Below are positions 12,036-23,244 of a stretch of DNA of 64,000 nucleotides, piece by piece. Position numbers and translations under genes: made by a program. Position 1 is the first letter of the stretch. Each line of letters begins with the position of its first letter. This DNA is from Amanita rubescens (Eukaryota > Basidiomycota > Agaricomycetes > Agaricales > Amanitaceae): the NCBI GenBank assembly GCA_015039365.1, contig WION01000082.1, forward strand, positions 120,122-184,121, written 5' to 3'. The notes under the pieces are model-generated. The model saw nothing but the letters and a program-made list of their open reading frames with translations, searched no databases and had not been told where the DNA came from.

Positions 12036-12545
12036 TAGATGCAAGTCGCCCGAGGCCTTCAATACAGGGTATTTAATTCGAAAGAAAGCAATATATTCAA
12101 ACTGACCCCCCGTTTTCAGGCAAACATCCTCCTCGAGGCCGACTTGCATGTTCAAACCGCCGATGTTGGATTAACCCAAATTTCGGAAGCTACAGCTGCT
12201 CAAACGCAAGCATCATCTTACAACTCTGCGGACCTTGAGCTTTTCGGATACTCCGAGACTGGCGCTCCCGATTCAGACAAAGTGATTACCAGGACACGGT
12301 TACGCCTTTGGATGTCTTTATTATGAGGCGAGCAAATCGACAATATGCTGGGGTTCGTGCTAAATGATGATTACCAGATTCATGACGATATTATAGCTTT
12401 CAAGGGTAGAAATGTGCTTGATATCGTGAAGCTCGTCGGTGAAGGAGAGCGTCCGTCCCGAATGAATGAACCGGCTATGCATGACAGGGAGTGGGACTTG
12501 ATTTTGCGGTGTTGGCGATGACCGGCCTGAAATTGCTGACGTCAC
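12036..12545 (+). pseudogene. Protein kinase relic (C-lobe only)
   Basis: Blocks of a fungal protein-kinase domain occur in order in different frames: QVARGLQY followed by loss of the HxDL catalytic loop, NILLEADLHVQTADVGLTQ (DFG altered to DVG near 12162-12170), LELFGYSE, HGYAFGCLYYEA near 12297-12332, then FKGRNVLDIVKLVGEGERPS and WDLILRCW near 12395-12520. These correspond to subdomains VIb to XI of the tyrosine-kinase-like kinases abundant in agaricomycetes. Frameshifts separate the blocks, and the missing catalytic loop argues it is inactive. No N-lobe was found upstream. Confidence 0.65.
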
Positions 12546-12839
12546 GGAGTATATGTTGGACTCCGGAGATAACCGTGCCCGCTGAAGAACGAAGACGATA
12601 GACGTGACAAAAACACTAACAGATTATATGGTTTTTTCTTTATTCTTGTCACCGTGGTGACGTTTCTCTTTGATGTAAGAAAGTTCCTCCCAGGAAGGCC
12701 CTGCTGCTCACTATCTTGATAACAGTCATTCATGTTGCGTTAGCCAAATTTTCTTGCTTGTGTATGAATGGTAATGGACATTTTAATGCACGACATAATG
12801 TGCGATCGAGCCATGTTCACTTTGTTCTCTTTGTGCATC

Positions 12840-13250
12840 ATTACGAAAAGAAAGAAAACCGTCGGAGAATGGTCATGTCGACAGTGCAGCAACCCGGCGG
12901 CAGGAACAGAAGAGATCTTCGAAGGGCTTGAGCCTTGGTTGATTTTTATATAGAGAATGCTCATGGGCGTATTATGTATACCACGGTGGACCAGCCCAAC
13001 CAAAAGGTATTGTAGCTGGTTGCGACAGACCGGCCATGACCAGGTGAAACTCGTTCGTATTCAAGACTCAAGAGCGCCTCAAACGCCGGACGGTGTTCAT
13101 GCTTGTCTTTCCCCCTTCATATCTCGGCAGAACGATGTAAGGCCCGCCGCAAACGCCGGAGATAAACGACGACTTGTTTCATCCCAGTCCGCGTTGGGGA
13201 CCTACGGATTTGGTACCATAAACATCAATTCTATCCTTGTAGAGGTCGAC
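12840..13250 (+). repeat. Dispersed repeat, copy 1
   Basis: About 400 bp similar to 20315-20680 and 22770-23140. Shared anchors include GACAGTGCAGCAACCC near 12880, GAGCCTTGGTTGATTTTTAT near 12930, CGCCTCAAACGCCGGACGGT near 13075 and TACGGATTTGGTACCATAAA near 13203. It has no coding content that I can support. Copies 2 and 3 abut the 3' end of a TOK channel gene; copy 1 does not. Confidence 0.8.
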
Positions 13251-13614
13251 CAACGTATTGCTGAGAATGTGGAGTACGTCCTCCACCCTGTTTACCTCGT
13301 CGAAATGCCGAGTCATGAGCCGTGCCCACAATTATTGAGCAGTTGTGTACATTCCGAGGCTGTAACGAAGTGAGGCGAAGTTCGGTCTTATAACCGAATT
13401 TTCACAGTTATATCCCGGGTATTTAAGTAGCCGATAGCCGAGTCGCGGATTGCCATGCTGGACCAAACATCAACACAGCCATAACGACAGTTGATGGCCT
13501 GCTTACTGCCAGTGATGTCAGTGAAGTGACTTATCAGTGAGCAAAGTTCTGAGAACCACATAATTGGAATGCATTGTACACTTGCTATTGGACAAGGCAC
13601 CAAATATATACATA

Positions 13615-14196
13615 CATCAGCAACCCTGCAAAAAAACTTATGGCAACTTATGGCAACTTGTGGCAACTTATGAACTTATTGACTTGCCATTTATGGTAAC
13701 TGATGGGGACTTATGACATCTTATGGACTTATAAACTTATAGACTTGGCATCTTATGAACTTATGAACTTATTGACAAACTTACAAAAGAACTGATAGAG
13801 ACTTATGATCCCATTGACCAACCTACAAAGGAACTGATGTAGACCTATGATCCTATTGACCAACTTACTAAGGAACTGATGTAGACTAATAGAGACTTAT
13901 GATCCTATTGACAGGCCTACAAACAAACTGATGGAGACTGATGGAGACTGATGATCTTACTGACAGGGCAAAAACCTGGAAGAGTATCTTATGAACTCAT
14001 GGACAAACTTTCCAAAGAGACTTTGGGTAACTGACAGTTACTTATGAACTCTTGGACAAACTTTCCAAAGAGACTTTGGGTAACTGACAGTTACTGACCC
14101 CAACTTGTTGACTATTAACTGGGGTGTCAGATAACTAGGGGTAGCTAATGATCTTAATCCAATAAGTTTGTAAGTTTTTTTGCAGGGTTGCTGATG
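13615..14196. repeat. Repeat block bounded by a perfect 26-bp inverted repeat
   Basis: The 26 bp at 13615-13640 are the exact reverse complement of 14171-14196 (core CAGCAACCCTGCAAAAAAAC). Between them lies about 530 bp of imperfect short repeats built from CTTATGGCAA, ACTTATGAACTT and AACTGATGGAGACT, including a direct repeat of about 50 bp at 13990-14080. It looks like a small non-autonomous inverted-repeat element or hairpin-forming satellite. No clear target-site duplication is visible; a 2-bp AT is possible. The right arm lies inside the coding end of the NLR at 14154-17692. Confidence 0.7.
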
Positions 14197-17100
14197 CTTG
14201 CATTCATCACATCTATCTGGAGTTTCTCTGCCTCATCCCACCTTCCTTGATTCCTGTATGTTGATGCCAGGTTATCCATGCTGGTGAGAGTGGATGGGTG
14301 GTCTGATCCAAGCTTTGTGCCCCTTGCCTTCATTACCTCCAACCCAAGCTTCTCTGCCTCATCCCACCTTTCCTGTCTCCCATATGTTGATGCCAAATTG
14401 GCCATGCTGGTCAGGGTGTGTGGGTGGTCCGATCCAAGCTTTGTGTTGAATGCATTCATCACATCTATGTCAAGCTTTTCTGCCTCATCCCACCTTCCCT
14501 GATTCCTATATGTTGTTGCCAAATTGGCCATGCTGGTGAGAGTGTCTGGGTGGTCTGATCCAAGCTTTGTTTTGAATATGTTCATGACATCCATCTGAAG
14601 CTTCTCTGCCTCACTCCACCTTTTCTGATTTGAGTATGTTGATGCCAAATTGGCCATGGTACTGAGAGTAGATGGATGGTCTGATCCAAGCTTTGTTTTG
14701 AATGCAGTCATTACATCCATCTCAAGCTTCTCTGCCTCATCCCACCTTCCCTGATTCCTGTATGTTGATGCCAAATTGGCCATGCTGGTGAGAGTGTCTG
14801 GGTGGTCTGAGCCAAGCTTTGTTTTTCTTGCATTCATGACATCCATCTGAAGCTTCTCTGCCTCATCCCACCTTCCCTGATTCCAGTATGTTGATGCCAA
14901 ACTATCCATGCTGGCAAGAGTGTCTGGGTGGTCTGATCCAAGCTTTGCTTTGAATCCATTCATTACATCCATCTCAAGCTTCTCTGCCTCACCCCACCTT
15001 CCCTGATTCCTGTATGTTGATGCCAGATTAGCCATGCTGGTGAGAGTGTCTGGGTGGCCTGATCCAAGCTTTGTTTTTCTTGCACTCATCACATGCATCT
15101 GAAGCTTCTCTGCCTCATCCCACCTTCCCTGATTCCAGTATGTAGATGCCAAACTGGCTATGCTGGTGAGAGTGTCTGGGTGATCTGATCCAAGCTTTAT
15201 TTTGAATGCATTCATCACATTCATCTCAAGCTTCTCTGCCTCATCCCACCTTCCCTGATTCTCATATGTTAATGCCAAATTAGCCATACTAGTGAGAGTG
15301 TCTGGGTGGTCTGATCCAAGCTTTGTGTTGAATGTATTCATCACATCCATCTCAAGCTTTTCTGCCTCATCCCACTTTCCCTGATTCCTGTATGTTGAAG
15401 CCAAATTGCCCATACTGGTGAGAGTGGATGGGTGGTCTGATCCAAGCTTTGTTTTGAAAGCATTCATCACATCCATCTGCAGTGTCTCTGCCTCATCCCA
15501 CCTTCCCTGATTCCAATATGTTGCTGCCAAGTTGGCCATGCTGGTGAGAGTGTCTGGGTGGTCTGATCCAAGCTTTATTTTGGATACATTCATCACATCT
15601 ATCTCAAGCTTCTCTGCCTCATCCCACCTTCCCTGATTCCAGTATGTTGAAGCCAAATTGGCCATGCTGGTGAGAGTGTCTGGGTGGTCTAGTCCAAGCT
15701 TTATTTTGAGTGCATTCATCACATCCATGTCAAGCTTCTCTGCCTCATCCCACCTTCCCTGATTCCTGTATGATGATGCCAAATTGCCCATACTGGTGAT
15801 ACTGGATAGGTCATCTGATCCTAGCCCCATTTGGAGTCCATTCACCACATCCATGTCAAGCTTTTCTGCCTTATCCCACTTTCCCTGATTCCTATATGTT
15901 GATGCCAGATGGGACATAGTGGTGAGAGTGTCTTTGTGGTCTGATCCAAACTTTGATTTTCTTGCATTCATAACATCCATCTGAAGCTTCTCTGCCTCAT
16001 CCCACCTTCCCTGATTCCAGTATGCCATTGCCAAATTGGCCATGCTGGTGAGAGTGTCTGGGTGGTCTGATCCAAGCTTTGTTTTTCTTTGATGAACTAC
16101 AACATGTAACAATTGTTCCCCCTCATCCCAGCTTGCAGCACGATCAAATACAAATGTAAATCTTGCATGTTCATCATCATAATACCTGCTGTTCAATTCT
16201 AATCCCAATCCATGCAAAATATTTGACCTAATGTGTGGTGCAAGTGATTGACAGAATTCATAATTATCAGAATACCAGTCAGGAGCTATTGAACAGGATA
16301 ACAGTGCTCTTGCTCTGTAAAAGTGATCAGTTACTTCTGCTTTTGGTATGCAGTTCCTACTCCAAGCATTTACTAGTAGGTGCATGGAATACAGGTGATT
16401 ATGACTTCTGACAAGAGAGAATGAGAGTAAAACCTGGATGCCCTGCAGAAACTTTAATTTATCCCACTCCCCATTCCCTATGAACACAGTTTCATCATCC
16501 AGCAAACTCAATGATGATGAAAGATAGACATATTCCTCAATATGTCTTTTCACATAGTTCTCAGCAGCATTTTTGAATAATTCTTGTGGTATATTAGTAT
16601 GATCTAAGAAAGCAAAGATCCTCAAGAGCTTGATGGCACTTTGTGCTCCAACAGATTCCTGCAAATTATCCTTTGCAGCTATATCCTCCATCTTTTTCAT
16701 GGAAATGTCCCATGTCCCATATGTAGATGTCCCATAATCTGAAGCACCTTCAAATCCTGGAGCACTCTGCATTAACTTGTCCTTGTATCTTGTGTACAAT
16801 TCCAAATAACCATTAATGCTGCCACCACAGAAATGCATGTATGCTCCTGCTTGGTCAATGGCAAGAGGGATTCCATCCAATTGTGACACAAGCTGCTGGG
16901 CCAGATTATATATATCATCATCTGTGCCATCAAGCATGGCTGACTTCAAAAGCAAGGAAATAGCATCTTCATCTTCCATGCCATGAACCTCCATTGAGTT
17001 CTTGCTCAATACAAACTTCTTCAATGCAATATTCCTAGATGTTATCATAACATTTCCTCCATTTCCTGGTGGGAGGAACTTCTCAACTACTGAGTAATGT

Positions 17101-17692
17101 CCATCTAATCCATCATACACCATAAAGAAGTTGGGCCTCTGAGAAATCCAATCAAGAGCAGATCTGGCTGAGGGTCTACCATCTGGTGAAGTGCTGTAGG
17201 TTGAGGATATTTGTGTGAGTACAAATTCAACACTTTTCTCTGAGGAAGCATCAATCCAGAAGACATCAGAGAACCTTAAATAAGTCAGTTATTTTGAATT
17301 ACTATACCAATTTGTAAACTTACAAATCAGGATTTTCTTCAATGAATTTAAGGCAAATCTGAGTCTTGCCAATACCACCTAAACCATGCAAAAGGAAAAA
17401 AGATCTTTGGCCTTCAATATTGGAGGTAAAGTGATCCCTCAGCTTCTGCAAGTACTCAGCTTGGCCTGTAAAGAAAGTACTGGAATGTTTAATAGGAGGT
17501 AAAGGAGGTAGATCAATGTTGGAAGGATCTGCACAATAATAGTTGATCTATGAGTGTTCATTATTGACAAGATCCAGGTGAAAGAATGCTGAAATGCAAT
17601 ACCTCTATGAATTGGCTATTTACAGCAATAATATTCTGGTATCCAGCAAAGATGCCAGTAGTATTCAATACCTGGGGTGGATCTGCTGACAT
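14154..17692 (-). CDS. NB-ARC/TPR NLR-like protein
   Basis: An NLR-like STAND protein of 1144 residues from exons 17692-17603, 17547-17324 and 17274-14154. Intron positions match the NB-ARC part of the chimeric gene at 10978. The N-terminus has IFAGYQNIIAVNSQFIEV, related to the FTGAQNVVVTDAQF motif of that gene. NB-ARC: P-loop GLGGIGKT near residues 85-92, Walker B FFMVYDGLD near 155, GGNVMITSRN, DGIPLAIDQAG. Residues about 500-1130 are fifteen 42-residue TPRs (HPDTLTSMANLASTYWNQGRWDEAEKL type). In fungal NLRs of this layout NB-ARC switches and oligomerises while the TPRs sense ligand; no catalytic effector is visible. The last 13 codons do not fit the TPR pattern and derive from an inverted-repeat arm, so the native C-terminus may be lost. 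ATG 17692 is preferred because the codon farther upstream in this frame is TTG. Confidence 0.85.
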
Positions 17693-17787
17693 GGTGATCA
17701 CAGTCTGTATATGGAATTGAGACTTATGCTCGGAATAGACCAAAATGAGATTACCTGTGTCGTTCAATGATGGTGGTCAAGAAGAAG

Positions 17788-17812
17788 ATGTAACGTGTCA
17801 CATGTCACATGG
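17788..17812 (-). promoter_or_regulatory. Candidate upstream element of the NB-ARC/TPR gene
   Basis: On the gene strand it contains GTGACATGTGACACGTTACA, about 100 bp upstream of the start codon at 17692. It resembles elements upstream of the genes starting at 10978 and 44251. The regulatory role is inferred. Confidence 0.35.
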
Positions 17813-18379
17813 CGGATGATCGCATACGAATTCTGAAGTGCTTCTGTGAGCGAGTTAGGGTGGCAACGTTTTCCGAGGTCAGGAACGAAGGCCTCGGTCT
17901 TATATATAGCATCTTATGCAAAATCAGGGGGGCTCGGAATCACGGGTCTTGTAAGGCGTCAAATATGTCATAATATTAACGATCACCCGAGCTTTCCTGC
18001 TCTCTCATAGGGTCAGTTGACTCATTTCTTACACCCGCTCAGTAACGATGCTCACCATATTGCACCTCGTCATGATTTGCAGCGCGCTGAAGAAGGACCG
18101 TATATGATTTGACCGTGGGAACTCCTGCTACTCAACCGAATTGAAAATGAATAGCGTTTGGATTACGTTGAAGCCCTCCGAATGACCGACTCGGTACGTA
18201 ACCTGGTCGTGTGCCTCTCCATGGCTGTTGACCATCCCATAGACAGGAACGGCGCTGCCACGCGTGTCAGCGCAATAGCCTCAGCCTTACGTCGGGATTA
18301 GGATACAGAAGAGAGACGATACTCGTGCTCGTTTGCCATTCTCCATCTCCGATACGCAACTCGCCTTCTACGTGGACAG
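17813..18379. other. Intergenic, no gene recognised
   Basis: CpG-rich promoter-side sequence between the NB-ARC/TPR gene and the ubiquitin-protease pseudogene. No motif beyond a possible TATA-like TATATATAGC at about 17900 was seen. Confidence 0.4.
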
Positions 18380-20215
18380 CCTCAATGTTTATTGACGATG
18401 CCAGCTCTTCATGTGCATCCACCGCAACAACTTCCACTGAATCAGTTCCATGAGCCATCATTCTATCTCAAGCGCATCTACCACCAGATGTGGTTCAGCA
18501 AGCGTTGGATATCCCGCCTCCACCCCCATTGCCGTCTGCCACCTTGCCTGTCGTCGCTGACGAAGACATGGCAGGTATTGAAGCAAAGGACAAAGTAGCA
18601 GCAGTGGTTGAAGAGGAAAAGCAAGAAGAAAACGAAAACGAGACTGAATGCGAAAACGGCCTTCGCAGGTTGCGGCTGCTGCGGCAGACTCATCAACTGT
18701 TCCTTCTTCAGCTACCACTGTTGTACACAATTCGACGTCTTCCACAATACCTGGGTCCCCGGCAACCTCTACCTTCTGTCTCTCTACCCGCCGTGGTTGG
18801 TAATGGTACGATACCACCCAAAAGGGGCGAAGAGGTTCTGGACGAAAAATGAGCAACCACGGCCGAGGCTGGCACTGCGTTGACTACCTCCGCCTCTACT
18901 ACCTCCACCTCCACTGCCACCGCCTCTACACCTACTTCAACGACCGCCACTTCGCCTTCCTCCGCCCCACCCAAAAAATCATGGGTGTCCCTCCTTAAAT
19001 CTTCCGACTCTTCGTCGTCCGCCTCTGGATCAGGAAGGAGCGTCCTCCCGACATCAAATGTCGTAAGGATATCTATCCCTGCATCTACTCCTAATCACGA
19101 GTGCGCCTTCGGCGAGCCGTCTTTGTCGGGTACCGCGCACGAGAAAGACAAGGTCAATTTGATCGCTCTTTTGAGCAGTGGCAGGAGTTTGACCGCTGCG
19201 GCTGCAACAACAACAACCGCTACTACAACCGCTACTACACAACAATACGACGGGATTGGTCAAGAGCGGCAACATGTGGTTTGCCAATGTCGTTGGTTTA
19301 CACTCCGCCGTTATTCGTCAAGCTTGGGAAGTCGAAGGGGACCAAGGACGACAAGGAGAAGAAGAGTAGTGATAGGACGCCCCTGCGTATGTGTACGATG
19401 CGTTGAAGGAGAAGAAGAGGTTTAACAATATGCGGGTAAGTGTGCCTGGGCGGTGGATTATTGGAATGGTTTGCTCATTTCGGTTCTGTAGGGTGGTCAA
19501 CAAGAAGATGCGGAAGAGTTTTTAGGCTTCCTGTTGGAGACGCTAGAAGAGGTGGTGGTGCTGTTGCGAGAAGAGGTCACCGGTCACCGGCATATGCCTC
19601 AAGCTCCCTCTGGGTTGGCCAGAAGTTGGGAAGCGGAATCGGACGGTCGTCACGCGGACAGTGAGTCGTCGTTCCTTCATGGTATGTTTGGGGCTCGTGT
19701 ACTTAACGGATGCATAGATACAAAGCACCGAGACGCCGATATCGAAAATGTTTGGTGGCAAGTTTAGGACAACGTTGATGGTTCCCTACGCGATAAAGGA
19801 TTTGGTCATTGTTGAAGATTGGTGGTCTGTTCGATTAGTCATCCAGGTCTGTTGGTTTCCTCCTTGCTTCTGTTAATACTCATGGATTCTTTTGGCAGCG
19901 TGACCAAATACAAACACAATCCAGGACACTCTATCTTACATATCTCATCCTCAACCTGTTCAAGTCACTCATCCTGGTCGCCAGGGTACGACATTGGAAG
20001 CACAGCAACAGGTCCACATCGATGCTCTACCACCTTTATTGGTTCTCCTTTTTGTACGACGCGAACGCGGGCGGTGTTGGCAAAGTTGGGAAACAAGTTC
20101 GTTTTGGGCCCGAGTCGGATATCGCGAACGGCGCGTTTCCCACTCTCGCTCTGAGAAGGAAGGAACTGACTGGCGTACACGTTGTGTCATCCATGTCATC
20201 ATATGATGTCGGATT
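18380..20215 (+). pseudogene. Ubiquitin-specific protease (UBP3/USP10-type) pseudogene
   Basis: UBP3/USP10 enzymes remove ubiquitin through a Cys box, a QEDAEEF helix and a His box. Here a Thr/Ser-rich stretch and PPKKSWVSLL (18966-19000) precede KSGNMWFANVV at about 19262-19294, where the family has GNxCFAN: the catalytic cysteine codon is TGG (19277-19279). QQEDAEEFLGFLLETLEE lies at 19498-19551, GKRNRTVVTRT near 19627, STETPISKMFGGKFRTTL near 19725-19775, IKDLVIVEDWWSVRL near 19793-19835, and QVHIDALPPLLVL with YDANAGGVGKVGKQVRFGPE near 20010-20115. The blocks are in different frames and the His box is not found. Loss of the nucleophile plus several frameshifts indicate a dead duplicate. 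It ends just before dispersed repeat copy 2. Confidence 0.8.
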
Positions 20216-20314
20216 GCTTTCCTGCGTATTTCGGAATATACGAATTGGACGAGAAGGGGTGGTATAGATGTACGGCTCATTCTAACTTTGGTTATTGGTT
20301 TCACTCAAGAAAGA

Positions 20315-20760
20315 AAAGCGTCGGAGAATCATAGTCGTGTTGACAGTGCAGCAACCCAGCGGCGGGAACAGAGGCTTGAGCCTTGGTTGATTTTTATATT
20401 GAGAATGCTCACAGGCGTAAACTACGGTGGGCTAGCCCAACCAAAAGACATTGTAGCCGGCTGTGATAGATCGGCCATGACCAGGTGAAACTCGTTCGTA
20501 TCCCAAGAGCGCCTCAAACGCCGGACGGTGTTCGTGCTTGCCTTTCCCTCTTCATATAGAACGATGTACATAAGACCCGCCGCAAACGCCGGAGATAAAC
20601 GTATCATCCCAGTCCGCGTTGGGGACCTACGGATTTGGTACCATAAACGTCAATCCTATCCTCGTCGAGGACCCTAGTACTCTAGTATGTATTTCCTATG
20701 TACGACCTGCTGCGTCGCGTAAACGCGACAAACTGGCAAGCGGCTCGAGTCGTACCCACC
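20315..20760. repeat. Dispersed repeat, copy 2
   Basis: Similar to 22770-23242 across about 400 bp, including TACGGATTTGGTACCATAAA (20630) and TACTCTAGTATGTATTTCCT (near 20677), and continuous with a duplicated TOK C-terminus on its right. In copy 3 the equivalent sequence is the 3' flank of the intact channel gene. Confidence 0.8.
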
Positions 20761-20918
20761 TTACTTCAACACTGCTTCCAATTTTGAATCCAACTGTTCC
20801 CGAATCCTCTCTAAAATCCAAATCTTCTCCGACTCCCCACTAGCAAACAATGGTCCCTCATCTCCCAACCACGCCCATTTCGAAATATCACCATCCTGAC
20901 ACCCTCTATCCTGATTCA
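20761..20918 (-). pseudogene. TOK channel C-terminal fragment (duplicated 3' end)
   Basis: About 158 bp encoding the last roughly 50 residues of the channel at 23245-25218 (SKW..LGDEGPLFASGESEKIW then ILERIREQLDSKLEA) with only scattered differences. Similarity stops abruptly near 20918, inside the codons matching NRDRGC. No upstream channel sequence accompanies it, so it is a truncated duplicate carried with repeat copy 2. Confidence 0.85.
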
Positions 20919-20953
20919 CTGTTTTGTAACATTTGTAACATTCCGCATCCAGT

Positions 20954-22225
20954 ATGATGTATCGCGCACGAGCCATGTACAAACCCGTTCACGTCTTGTC
21001 TAGAAAATCCACTCGACAACACCGCAACGTCTTCATATGGTGCACTGAATCGCACAGCCTGGCCTTAGGTTAGTTGTTTGAACGTTAAATCTCCAAAGTC
21101 ATCCTCAAACCCATATCCAGGCTGGCATGTCGATAATGACTCACCAATCACTGTTTCGACAGCATATCGTTGGATAACTGATGCAGTTCTGAGTCAAGCC
21201 CGGTCTCATACTTGGGAGGAAGTCGAGACGTATACTCTCTTCCCTGTAGAGGTTCGACCTAGTATGGTGTTGACGTATTCTGTCCACAAAAATGGCGCTG
21301 GTTTGTCCCGAGAATCCCAAGACACTATTGCTCCTGGAGACTATGGGTTATATACTATAGGTACAGGAGACCCCGCACTTTACTTTTTCTTCCATCCAGT
21401 TCAGCCATTTTCGATTATGGAGGAAGTAGTGAAAGAGAATAGCCCGCTACTCTCCGTCAAGGTACTTCATGTTGTAGGATGTGCTTTACTCTATCTGATG
21501 CTTAGCAGGCGTCCTTGACTCCTCGTATCATTCAACAAGCTCTTGATAGAGATCGTCAATGCATTTTTTCTGGTGTCGTGCCAAACTGCTGTGACTTTGA
21601 TGCTCTGGTAGCGACATGGGTATTTCCCCCATTCATGGGCTATAAGGCAAGTGTGCAATATTTCGAACCACATCTATGTTGATATCCTTATTATCCCTAC
21701 TAATAAGCTGTCTCATGACCCATGGCTAGAGTCCAAGTACTATCAAAATCCCGACGCATGCGACCTAAGTGAATTGATGGTGGTCGAAAATATTGTATCA
21801 GGTCGTAAGGACGTTGTCACCCTCTTTTGGGAGAACAAACTCGGCATCGATGTTGAGGTGCGTATTCTCCCTTTCAAATAGTTGGCTGTAGTATTCATGA
21901 CATACAGGATCATTATCGCATCATCTTGTTCGAGGGATCAGAAAGCTTAAATAATGGGACACCATTGAAAAGCCATCTCACCCTTCTCGATGGGCCCTAT
22001 CGACCTAGCGACCGGTTTCTCCGTCTGCATTTTAGCCGATGCCTTGCTGTCAGTGTCTGCCGCGGCGACGTCATGGAAGATTACAAAGAACAGGAGATTG
22101 AGAATTTAATGGAAGAACTTGGTGTTTACGATGGCGAGATAGTAAATACTGGTGATCCAAGATGGTCGACCCCGCTAGGTTCACATGTCCATGCTTACCT
22201 CATAAGGCAGAAAATGGCAGAATAG
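20954..22225 (+). CDS. HNH-endonuclease-like protein, degenerate active site
   Basis: A 353-residue protein from exons 20954-21068, 21121-21461, 21509-21646, 21708-21857 and 21908-22225, all phases consistent. The intron at 21647-21707 appears to be GC-AG (GCAAGT donor). Residues about 153-198 read LTPRIIQQALDRDRQCIFSG...LVATWVFPPF. In fungal HNH proteins the block after CxxSG is normally AHI.P-like, but here the histidine position is Trp. Downstream, NIVSGRKDVVTLFWENKLGIDVEDHYRIILF matches the N...D-H/Y...F part of the fold, and a C-terminal block (DRFLRLHF, EELGVYDGE, DPRWSTPLG) is typical of a lineage-specific fungal family. It may be a binding or structural derivative rather than an active nuclease. 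The first exon starts only about 35 bp beyond the truncated TOK remnant. The function is unproven. Confidence 0.65.
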
Positions 22226-22769
22226 TCAGTCATCCTTTGTATTTTCGTCCGAGAAACATGCCACTCAGCTGAAGGAGCACCATCGGTAGCGAAATGACCA
22301 ATATCTGAGCAAAGCAATTACCGTACGTAGTACGCACTGTCCTGCCAAACCACATGTATGCAAGACCAGTACTGATTTAGTTATACAACCGTCTACCACG
22401 CATCAGCCCGCAGAGATGTGGGACTTGTTCCATCCGATCGAGGACGAAGTGAGGAAAAGTGAGGAAATGCACGTGTAGATCCGGGATAAGCAGCTCAGCA
22501 CCAATTTTGGGGTTGAGGGATTGCGATGTGCCTGAGAAGCTGCCTCCGCCTGGTACTGAGTGCAGATGAACACGGCGTATGATCGTGCTCGAGCTGGTGT
22601 TGGATGCCTTGTTGAACATCACAACCCGACGACATCGTTTTCTTTCATAGCCTGCGTTATCAGCACCGAGCATTGTTTGCATCGACGCACTTTACAACAC
22701 AAAGCACATCTCCATCCCATAATGTCATTCATCCACCTCATGTTATGAGCATAACCAGACGCTCTACTA
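22226..22769. other. Intergenic, no gene recognised
   Basis: No supported gene. Open stretches at 22377-22682 and 22560-22748 overlap on opposite strands and match nothing. Confidence 0.4.
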
Positions 22770-23242
22770 AAGGCATGTCGGCAGTGCAGCAATCTGGCGC
22801 CAGGAACAGAAGAGATCTTCGAAGGGCTTGAGCCTTGGTTATGTTTTTTGGAGAGGATGCTCGTGGGCGTAGGACTAGCCCAACCAAAAGGTTACTATAT
22901 TGTAGCTGGTTGTCATAGACCGGGTATCACCAGGTAAAACTCGTTCGTATCCGAGAGCGCCTCAAACGCCGGACGGTGTTCATGATTGTCTTTCCCTCTT
23001 CATATAGAACGATGTACATAACGCCCGCCGCAAACGCCGGAGATAAACGACTTGTTTCATCCCAGTCCGCGTTGGGGACCTACGGATTTGGTACCATAAA
23101 CGTCAATTCTATCCTCGTCGAGGACCCTAGTACTCTAGTATGTATTTCCTATGTACGACATACTGCGTCGCGTAAACGCGACGCTCCCTTTATGAAAAAT
23201 AAGAGAGAAAAAAAAAGATAGCTGGCAAGCGGCTCGTACCCA
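22770..23242. repeat. Dispersed repeat, copy 3 (3' flank of the TOK gene)
   Basis: Homologous to 20315-20760 and 12840-13250. Compared with copy 2 it has an additional A-rich stretch of about 40 bp at 23182-23222. It directly abuts the stop codon of the channel gene and probably contains that gene's 3' UTR. Confidence 0.8.
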
Positions 23243-23244
23243 CC

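Noticed and set aside
13640..14150. A second micro-exon/intron array
   Set aside because: The short ACTTATGAACTT-type repeats lack regular GTRAGT...AG spacing.
17693..17767. Upstream start for the NB-ARC/TPR protein
   Set aside because: The first codon of that extension is TTG, and ATG 17692 gives the usual short N-terminus.
18458..18974. Several overlapping ORFs rich in Glu/Val or Ala on the minus strand
   Set aside because: They are shadows of a low-complexity, Thr/Ser-rich plus-strand region belonging to the ubiquitin-protease relic.
20761..20982. Independent minus-strand gene
   Set aside because: It is the truncated duplicate of the TOK channel tail running into unrelated sequence.
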